From assembly GCA_023260495.1 (NCBI GenBank), contig JALQVB010000025.1, forward strand, positions 1 through 13,472: a DNA stretch of 13,472 nt. Direction: 5' to 3'. The translations under genes and the position numbers were made by a program. The stretch's first letter is position 1. Each line of letters begins with the position of its first letter. Of this stretch, positions 5,874 to 13,472 are shown in pieces. This stretch comes from Aquiluna sp. (GTDB taxonomy: Bacteria > Actinomycetota > Actinomycetes > Actinomycetales > Microbacteriaceae). The notes below the pieces were generated by a model. It made no database searches. It saw only the letters and a list, made by a program, of their open reading frames with translations, and was not told the origin of the DNA.

Positions 5874-6549
5874 AGACAATGTTGCAGGGCGACTAGGGCT
5901 AGAAAAGGGCGAGAACGGCTATTCGCTTTCCGGCAAGTCGCTGATAGCCGGCATTGGTGGCGTTTTGGGAATCCTGGAAGCCGTTTTACCAGCAACCACC
6001 TTCAGCATCGTCTACGCAGTATTCCAAGAGGCTGTTTATGCGGTCGGCGCGGCAGCATCGCTATCCATAGCATTCATCATCATTCGTCTGGCACGGAAGC
6101 AGAGCATTCAGCAGGCGATCATTGGGGCCTTGGCCATTGCACTCGCGGCCTTTCTGGCGCTGAGAAATGGCGGTCAGGCGGCGGACTACTTTGTGCCCGG
6201 GTTCTTTACCAACGCTGGATATGGTCTGGCCATGCTGGTTTCGATTGCCATCCGCCGGCCACTGATGGGCTACGTTGCTCAGATTCTTTTTGGCCTGGAG
6301 AATTGGCGCCAATCGGCCTCCTATAAAAGACTTCGATTGGTGACCTGGATTTGGTTCGCCTTCTTCACGTCGCGTTTGGCGGTGCAGCTCCCGCTCTATT
6401 TCAGCGATCAGGTGGAACTCCTGGCTGCGAGCAGAGTGATCATGGGGGCGCCTGCCTATGCCGGCCTTTTAGCTTTGAGCTGGATTCTGTTGCGGAAAAT
6501 CGCATCGGAACAAAGCGGTAAATTAGAGTCTGCGAAATCAGAGGAGTAA
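5863..6549 (+). CDS. DUF3159 family integral membrane protein
   Basis: A 228-residue DUF3159 protein; actinobacterial, function unknown, with about six predicted membrane helices (roughly residues 27-53, 56-77, 84-101, 115-130, 160-180 and 185-207). Family-typical sequence includes GGQAADYFVPGFFTNAGYG, the IRRPLMGY loop, NWRQ and FFTSRLAVQLPLYF. The frame is open back to 5740, but ATG 5863 is chosen because the family N-terminus (LSGKSLIAGIGGVLGILEAVLP) lies just after it and upstream residues are unlike the family. The eleven-base overlap with the DUF3710 gene supports coupling. The acnA ribosome site, GAGGAG, is formed by its last two codons. In larger actinobacterial genomes Trk-type K+ uptake genes usually follow; here acnA follows directly. 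Confidence 0.88.
   Translation: MANRDNVAGRLGLEKGENGYSLSGKSLIAGIGGVLGILEAVLPATTFSIVYAVFQEAVYAVGAAASLSIAFIIIRLARKQSIQQAIIGALAIALAAFLALRNGGQAADYFVPGFFTNAGYGLAMLVSIAIRRPLMGYVAQILFGLENWRQSASYKRLRLVTWIWFAFFTSRLAVQLPLYFSDQVELLAASRVIMGAPAYAGLLALSWILLRKIASEQSGKLESAKSEE
6541..6546 (+). promoter_or_regulatory. Shine-Dalgarno of acnA within the end of the DUF3159 gene
   Basis: GAGGAG is six bases before the acnA ATG at 6553 and doubles as the last two sense codons of the upstream gene. It supports the acnA start and tight co-translation of the pair. Confidence 0.7.
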
Positions 6550-6552
6550 TCA

Positions 6553-9225
<2,673 letters not shown>

Positions 9226-9235
9226 GTTCTAGCTC

Positions 9236-10990
9236 GTGGGGGAGCAGCTAAATCCCAGCTATCTCAAAACGCTGGACTACACCGAGCTTGAAGAGCTTGC
9301 TGGTGAGCTTCGAGCTGATCTAGTAGCTACGGTGGCTACGACTGGGGGCCACCTAGGCCCCAATCTCGGCGCCGTGGAGCTCACTCTGGCTTTGCATCGT
9401 GTGTTTGACTCTCCGAGTGATTCGCTGGTTTTCGATACCGGCCATCAAAGCTACGTGCACAAGATGGTTACCGGTAGGCGAGAACTAACTGGGCTTCGTT
9501 CGCGCGGCGGTGTTGCGGGGTATCCGCAACGCAGCGAGTCGGAGCACGATCTGGTCGAGAACTCGCACGCCTCCGTGTCGCTTTCTTGGGCGCATGGGCT
9601 AGCACTTGGTTACCAGCTTTCAGGAGCATCGCATCGCTACGCCGTGGCGGTCATCGGAGATGGAGCGCTAACTGGGGGAGTTGCCTGGGAGGCGCTGAAC
9701 AACATCTCAGCCTCTGGCCTTGGAAACCTTGTGATTGTGCTAAACGACAACGGCAGGTCCTATGACCCAACTGTTGGAGGAATAGTGTCGCTGGTATCTG
9801 GCCTTTCAGACTCCGGCCATCCCGGAGAGAATTTTCTGGCCACGTCCGGGTTTGCTTATTTCGGCCCGATTGACGGCCACGACCTGCCAGTTTTGGAGCA
9901 GACTCTGCAAGCGGCGAAGAGTGCCAACAGGCCCAGCATCGTCCACATCAAGACCGTAAAGGGCAAGGGATACGCCCCTGCGTTGGCCGATGAGGATGAT
10001 AACTTCCACGCGGTTGGAAAGATTGATCCGGTTACCGGTTCCAGTCTGGCATCTGGTGGGTCAGCAAGTTGGACCGGCGTATTCGGGAAGGCGCTAGCCA
10101 GCTTGGCCGAGACTAACCCCGATTTGGTAGCTCTTACCGGGGCAATGCGCATCCCAGTGGGATTTCGCGAGCTGTCTGACAAGCACCCAGATCGAGTAGT
10201 GGATGTTGGCATTGCCGAGCAGCATGCTGTTGCGATGGCCGCCGGGCTAGCCACAGCGGGAAAGCACCCTGTCGTTGCCGTCTACGCAACTTTCCTTAAT
10301 CGAGCAATCGACCAGCTACTTATGGATGTTGCGCTCCATCGCCTCGGAGTTACCTTCGTCCTCGATCGCAGCGGCATCACTGGTCCAGATGGAGCATCGC
10401 ATCATGGCATCTGGGATCTCGCATTGCTTCAGGCCGTGCCAGGAATTCGCATAGCCGCCCCGCGCGATGCTGCCACGCTCGAGCGTGCTCTAGCAGAGGC
10501 CATAGAGGTTGACGATGCTCCGACGGTCATCAGGTTTCCGAAAGGGTCTATACCTCAGGCCATCCAGGCTGTAGGCCAGCTAGAGAGTGGCTCCGAGCTG
10601 CTGAGGAGATCAGATGGCGAAGCTATCCTCCTGATTGGCTTAGGTCCATTTGCCCAGCTGGCAATGGAAGTCTCTGAAGAACTCGACGGACAAGGTGGCT
10701 CTGCAACTGTCGTTGACCCGCGCTGGGTGACCCCAATGCCGCAGGATCTCCTCGAGCTGGCAAGTGGCTACGATTTGGTTGTCACAATCGAAGATGGCAT
10801 CGTTAGCGGGGGAGTTGGGGAAAGCTACGCACTCCAGCTTGCGAATCGTGGTGCTAGTGCAAGAGTGCTCAATTTTGGAATACCGACGCAATTCGTTGAG
10901 CATGCTGAGCGCTCAGAACTTCTAGCTGAATTTGGCCTGGAGCCCAAGGCACTTGCCAACGCCATTCTCGAACGAATGCGATCGCTCTAG
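9236..10990 (+). CDS. dxs: 1-deoxy-D-xylulose-5-phosphate synthase, compact form
   Basis: Thiamine-diphosphate enzyme joining pyruvate and glyceraldehyde-3-phosphate, the first committed step of the MEP isoprenoid pathway and a source of DXP for thiamine and pyridoxal. Seen are TGGHLGPNLG (H39), DTGHQSYVHK, the ThDP motif GDGALTGG (141-148) to NDNGRSYDP, GPIDGHD, catalytic E328 in DVGIAEQHA, and the DRSGITGPDGASHHG substrate region. At 584 residues it is shorter than the usual ~620-640. The loss falls in the linker between PTVGG and GPIDGHD, which has about 27 residues instead of about 70. This loop is poorly ordered in known structures, so activity is probably kept. The start is GTG 9236 with only a weak AGG upstream, ten bases after acnA. 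The stop codon shares CTAG with the convergent exonuclease gene. Confidence 0.96.
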   Translation: MGEQLNPSYLKTLDYTELEELAGELRADLVATVATTGGHLGPNLGAVELTLALHRVFDSPSDSLVFDTGHQSYVHKMVTGRRELTGLRSRGGVAGYPQRSESEHDLVENSHASVSLSWAHGLALGYQLSGASHRYAVAVIGDGALTGGVAWEALNNISASGLGNLVIVLNDNGRSYDPTVGGIVSLVSGLSDSGHPGENFLATSGFAYFGPIDGHDLPVLEQTLQAAKSANRPSIVHIKTVKGKGYAPALADEDDNFHAVGKIDPVTGSSLASGGSASWTGVFGKALASLAETNPDLVALTGAMRIPVGFRELSDKHPDRVVDVGIAEQHAVAMAAGLATAGKHPVVAVYATFLNRAIDQLLMDVALHRLGVTFVLDRSGITGPDGASHHGIWDLALLQAVPGIRIAAPRDAATLERALAEAIEVDDAPTVIRFPKGSIPQAIQAVGQLESGSELLRRSDGEAILLIGLGPFAQLAMEVSEELDGQGGSATVVDPRWVTPMPQDLLELASGYDLVVTIEDGIVSGGVGESYALQLANRGASARVLNFGIPTQFVEHAERSELLAEFGLEPKALANAILERMRSL

Positions 10991-12168
10991 CCCTCGCTTG
11001 GTTCCAGGTTGGCAAAAGTCTCACGGATTATTGGTGCGCAAAGCTCAATTTGCCAGCTTCTTGCGCCCAATGTGCGCAACTGCTCCTCTAAGTCCTGAGC
11101 AGGGTTGAAGCAAACTCTGCGCAGAGTGTCAGGGGTGAGCAACAGCTCAATCGAAAGCGAATGAGATGTCGCTAGGTCTAGAAGTTTCGGCCGAACCTCA
11201 CTGAGGCGCGCGTGAGCCTCAGGAAAACGCTTATCCCAGCTTCGGTGGTTTGGGACGTGGTTGGGGTCAGGCGGCAGTGGCGTGATCTCAAAATTTGGAG
11301 CATCCGCGATCGCCTGCCACCAGGTGTCCAGTTTGGACCTCGATGCCCTGCCGTGAAACTCGCGATTGTTTGCCAACTCGCGCTTGGACGCCGGCGGATG
11401 GGCTACGACTGCAGCAATCGCGCGGTCGGGTATCAATCGTCCGGGGGCAACGTCCAGTTCCTGTGCGAGCCTGTCACGCGCCACCCACAGGCTGGCTGCA
11501 ATCTGCTGTCTTGGTAAGTCGCGGATTTTGGCCATCCCGGGAAGGCCGCGCCAGGGTTGCTCCGACTGTTGGCGCGGGCTAAATCCGACCAGGCGATCTA
11601 GCTCCTGTTGCAGCCAGGCGCGCTTCTCGGAGCCCACCAAGGCGGCCTCGAGGCTGTCCCAGAGCTCGAACAGCACGTCAACATCCAGGGCCGCATAGTT
11701 TTGCATACTGGTGGAAAGAGGCCTGACCGACCAGTCGGCAGCCGAATGCTCCTTTTCCAGCTCTAGATCCAAAAACTGCTGCGCGAGAGAGGCCAATCCA
11801 AACCTCTCCACACCAACAAATCTTGCTGCTAACTCGGTATCGGCAATCGATGTTGGGGTGATGCCCAACTCGGCTAAACACGGAAGATCCTGAGTTGCTG
11901 AATGCAAGATCCAGGTGAGCGGGGCCATGGCGCTGGCCAGCAACTGATTCCAGCCAGTCGGCAGCTGCTCCGACTCGGGATCTACCAGGTAGATGTTTTC
12001 GTGGGTGGAAATTTGAATCAGGTAGGCGCGTTGCGAGTAACGAAAGCCACTGGCTCGCTCCGCATCAAGACCAATTTGGCTACAACTCGCCAGGTCCGCT
12101 AGAAGAGCGTCTAGGCCCTCTCCGGTTGCTACGTAGTTGACTGGAAGTCGTGGCGATTCCAGCTTCAA
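10987..12168 (-). CDS. rnd: RNase D-type 3'-5' exonuclease with HRDC domain
   Basis: A 393-residue DEDD-family exoribonuclease, probably trimming stable RNA 3' ends; actinobacterial members are annotated 'ribonuclease D' or 'HRDC domain-containing protein'. The N-terminal DnaQ-like domain has Exo I LDAER (D35, E37), Exo II HSATQDL (D94) and Exo III NYAALDVD (Y158, D162), so all four acidic metal ligands are intact. A single HRDC domain spans about residues 215-265 (KIRDLPRQQIAASLWVARDR...), followed by a C-terminal extension with a second HRDC-like helical region. The start is TTG 12168, overlapping the DUF3000 stop as TTGA, so it is translationally coupled to that gene. The 3' end overlaps dxs by four bases. 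The dxs / exonuclease / DUF3000 order is conserved in actinobacteria. Confidence 0.93.
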   Translation of the reverse strand: MKLESPRLPVNYVATGEGLDALLADLASCSQIGLDAERASGFRYSQRAYLIQISTHENIYLVDPESEQLPTGWNQLLASAMAPLTWILHSATQDLPCLAELGITPTSIADTELAARFVGVERFGLASLAQQFLDLELEKEHSAADWSVRPLSTSMQNYAALDVDVLFELWDSLEAALVGSEKRAWLQQELDRLVGFSPRQQSEQPWRGLPGMAKIRDLPRQQIAASLWVARDRLAQELDVAPGRLIPDRAIAAVVAHPPASKRELANNREFHGRASRSKLDTWWQAIADAPNFEITPLPPDPNHVPNHRSWDKRFPEAHARLSEVRPKLLDLATSHSLSIELLLTPDTLRRVCFNPAQDLEEQLRTLGARSWQIELCAPIIRETFANLEPSEG

Positions 12169-12725
12169 CCGAGTCTCACAACCTTCGACTCTTTTGGTGG
12201 GAGTCCTGAGATTAGCGCGAGCAGCTCAATCCAGCCGGCCAAGTGTGGCGCCAGATCGAAGTCTGTGGGTGCCCAGCTGGCCCGAATCTCGAGCTCACCG
12301 TGCTGCGGCTGGCCAATCAGAGAGCCGTGACCGGTGGAGACCACCGTGGTGGTGGTGCCGGCCTCGTGGGCAAAGGCGGCGCCTGCCGCCGTGAGTGAAT
12401 CCTTCAGCCACTCCCATGGCATGGCGGCAGTGAAGTCGTCCTTGGCCATCTCGACTTCAATTGGGCTCTTGGCATAGCCAATGATCCGATACTCGCTATT
12501 CCAACCCTCGGGCGACTCGGGGTCACGGCAAAAAACCAGCCGACTAACGCCATGATCCGAGGCGGTCTCGTGGTTTACCTCAGCTGCGATGGCCACTGCC
12601 TCCGGCGCTATGCCCTTAGGGGAGGGGATTTGTATGAGCGCAATCTCATCGCGCGGAGTGACTAAAGAGAGCCCTCGAAGCATGCCGGCAAACGGCTCGC
12701 TGATTTGGTTTAGGTCTAACTCCAC
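12165..12725 (-). CDS. DUF3000 family protein
   Basis: A 186-residue DUF3000 protein, actinobacterial and of unknown function, normally paired with the RNase D-type gene as here. Family patches: VTPRDEIALIQIPSPKGIAPEAVAIAAEV, the FCRDPESPEGWNSEYRI strand, VEMAKDDF..MPWEWL, GELEIRASWAP and LALISGLPPKESKVVRLG at the end. Soluble, with no recognised catalytic motif. Pairing with an exonuclease hints at an RNA-related role, which is inference. The GTG start at 12725-12723 is pinned by an in-frame TAA nine bases upstream, and there is no Shine-Dalgarno. A TAATTT box ending six bases before the GTG suggests its own leaderless transcript despite the tandem gene upstream. It overlaps the exonuclease start by four bases. 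Confidence 0.9.
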   Translation of the reverse strand: MELDLNQISEPFAGMLRGLSLVTPRDEIALIQIPSPKGIAPEAVAIAAEVNHETASDHGVSRLVFCRDPESPEGWNSEYRIIGYAKSPIEVEMAKDDFTAAMPWEWLKDSLTAAGAAFAHEAGTTTTVVSTGHGSLIGQPQHGELEIRASWAPTDFDLAPHLAGWIELLALISGLPPKESKVVRLG

Positions 12726-12731
12726 GGAAGA

Positions 12732-12737
12732 AAATTA
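12732..12737 (-). promoter_or_regulatory. Candidate -10 box for a leaderless DUF3000 transcript
   Basis: On the minus strand TAATTT fits TAnnnT and ends exactly six bases before the GTG start, the spacing expected if transcription begins at the start codon. The layout (in-frame TAA, nine bases, GTG) matches that in front of the DUF3093 gene. The best -35 in range, GTGAAC 17 bases upstream, is weak. Confidence 0.35.
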
Positions 12738-12756
12738 CTTCAAGGTAAGGCTATGT

Positions 12757-13290
12757 TCACCTTGCCACGCTGCGAACTCGAGCAATAAAGAGCTCCGGCA
12801 GCAATATCAGATCGTTTATCGTCAGCGATTGCTGCTCGCAAAATGCTCGCAATCCAGCCTCGGAGATGGAGCTAAGTATGCAGTCGACTTCCTCGTGCCG
12901 GGCCAGCTGAGTGAACCCCGCAGCTCCAAACTCGGTGTGAATGCGCTCGTAGCCAAGCTCACGCAGCGCTGCAGTAGCCTCAAAATAGTCGGCTCGCTCA
13001 CCCAGCTGAATTACCTCTCTACCGCCGGTAACCTCAGGTTCAAAACCTCCGGTCCTGCTCAGAATCGCAAGGTCTGCGGTGCTCGGCATTTTGTACTGCT
13101 CGAGGCGTGCCGTCAGACCCGAAGTTAGCACCACCTGACTGCGTGATCGGAGATGCATCAGCAGCGCGAAATCAGCTGCATTGCCTAGGCCTTGGGAAGT
13201 GCCGTTATCCGATACAGAGTTCCCGCTGTGGCCAACGACCAGTGAGGCGGTTAGATCGCTCAGTTCACCGAGCTTTGCGAAATCATGCAA
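12757..13290 (-). CDS. Short RibD/DHFR-like reductase family protein
   Basis: A 177-residue protein resembling the RibD C-terminal/DHFR-like reductase fold. Matching elements are GTSQGLGNAADFALLMHLRSRSQVVLTSGLTARLEQY (split here only by my reading; about residues 30-66), the LAILSRTG strand, and IHTEFGAAGFTQL, which stands where family members have the EGGP-type nucleotide-binding turn. M. tuberculosis Rv2671 is a relative reported to act as a dihydrofolate reductase analogue. Here the usual N-terminal SxDG motif reads GHSGNS and EGGP reads EFGA. Length is also below the usual ~220 or more, so activity is uncertain. The start is TTG 13290, overlapping the sufE stop by eight bases; no other ATG, GTG or TTG lies near the N-terminus of the fold. 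The gap to DUF3000 downstream is 31 bases. Confidence 0.6.
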   Translation of the reverse strand: MHDFAKLGELSDLTASLVVGHSGNSVSDNGTSQGLGNAADFALLMHLRSRSQVVLTSGLTARLEQYKMPSTADLAILSRTGGFEPEVTGGREVIQLGERADYFEATAALRELGYERIHTEFGAAGFTQLARHEEVDCILSSISEAGLRAFCEQQSLTINDLILLPELFIARVRSVAR

Positions 13291-13471
13291 CCAGTTCCCG
13301 GGTCTTTCGTTTGATTCGAAACAACATGCCGCGCATGCCGCGGATTCGTAGTGGAGAGATCAACTTTTCGATTCCAAGCCGGGAGGGAAAGTCGTCATCG
13401 AAGTTCTCAATCTCGGCTGCAGTCGCTCCGTTCAGTGCCGCGTGCAGCACCGAAGCGAACCCACGGGTGGT
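13283..13471 (-). CDS. sufE: SufE-family cysteine desulfurase partner, C-terminal part
   Basis: The last 62 residues of a SufE-like protein; the rest lies beyond the right edge. SufE takes persulfide sulfur from a SufS-type cysteine desulfurase and delivers it for Fe-S cluster assembly. Visible are TTRGFASVLHAALNGATAAE, FPSRLGIEKLIS and PLRIRGMRGML, followed by a basic helix FRIKRKTREL, which are hallmark blocks of the SufE C-terminal half. The active-site cysteine would be in the missing N-terminal part. The stop is TGA at 13285-13283, and the reductase TTG start overlaps by eight bases, suggesting coupling. This call came from manual translation because the gene is cut by the edge. Confidence 0.85.
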   Translation of the reverse strand, partial: TTRGFASVLHAALNGATAAEIENFDDDFPSRLGIEKLISPLRIRGMRGMLFRIKRKTRELVA

Positions 13472-13472
13472 T

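Noticed and set aside
10978..11313. Two GCGATCGC octamers (10978-10985 and 11306-11313), resembling cyanobacterial HIP1
   Set aside because: Only two copies in 13.4 kb, both inside coding sequence, with nothing else cyanobacterial; chance is sufficient.
11212..11893. Plus-strand open frames opposite the exonuclease gene
   Set aside because: The minus-strand protein has complete Exo I-III and HRDC motifs; the plus frames are shadows.
12589..13128. 179-codon plus-strand open frame near the right end
   Set aside because: It is antisense to DUF3000 and the reductase gene, both supported by family features, and has no recognisable motif of its own.

Overview
The window is chromosomal housekeeping DNA from an actinomycete (Actinomycetota). 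It carries several gene families that are, as far as I know, confined to or concentrated in that phylum: SepH/DUF3071, DUF4193, DUF3093, DUF3710, DUF3159 and DUF3000. The dut - DUF3710 - DUF3159 - acnA - dxs / HRDC exonuclease / DUF3000 order is a shortened version of the order I recall from Mycobacterium tuberculosis (dut = Rv2697c, dxs1 = Rv2682c). Base composition looks moderate by eye (mid-50s % GC) and coding is almost gapless. Both fit a streamlined, lower-GC member of Microbacteriaceae such as the freshwater Luna-type lineages. That placement is inference.

Left part (1-3316): a large leftward topoisomerase IV subunit A gene (parC) runs off the left edge. In its last ~100 bases the ParC reading degrades while the plus strand reads as the start of a ThiF/MoeB-type E1-like adenylyltransferase. 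This is a rearrangement or assembly junction and is the oddest thing in the window. Divergent from parC is an alkaline-phosphatase/nucleotide-pyrophosphatase-like gene.

Middle (3296-4875): sepH (FtsZ-associated cell-division factor, leftward), a DUF4193 zinc-ribbon gene (rightward) and a DUF3093 membrane gene (leftward). Convergent neighbours overlap at their 3' ends, and divergent neighbours share very short promoter regions.

Rightward block (4876-10990): dut, DUF3710, DUF3159, acnA and dxs form one tightly spaced, probably co-transcribed run. It serves dUTP clean-up, the TCA cycle and isoprenoid precursor synthesis, with two uncharacterised actinobacterial proteins between. Genes I expect between DUF3159 and acnA in larger actinobacterial genomes (Trk K+ uptake, an APC permease, a TRAM-domain RNA methyltransferase) are absent.

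Right part (10987-13472): four leftward genes: a RNase D-type 3'-5' exonuclease with HRDC domain, DUF3000, a short RibD/DHFR-like reductase and the C-terminus of SufE (Fe-S sulfur transfer), which runs off the right edge.

No mobile element, CRISPR array, tRNA or rRNA gene was seen, and there is no gene-free stretch over 300 bases (the longest is 147 bases, 4013-4159). I do not see a convincing new multi-gene system. The useful leads are the parC/ThiF junction, the overlapping divergent -10 boxes, the leaderless-style GTG starts, the compact DXS and the degenerate reductase.
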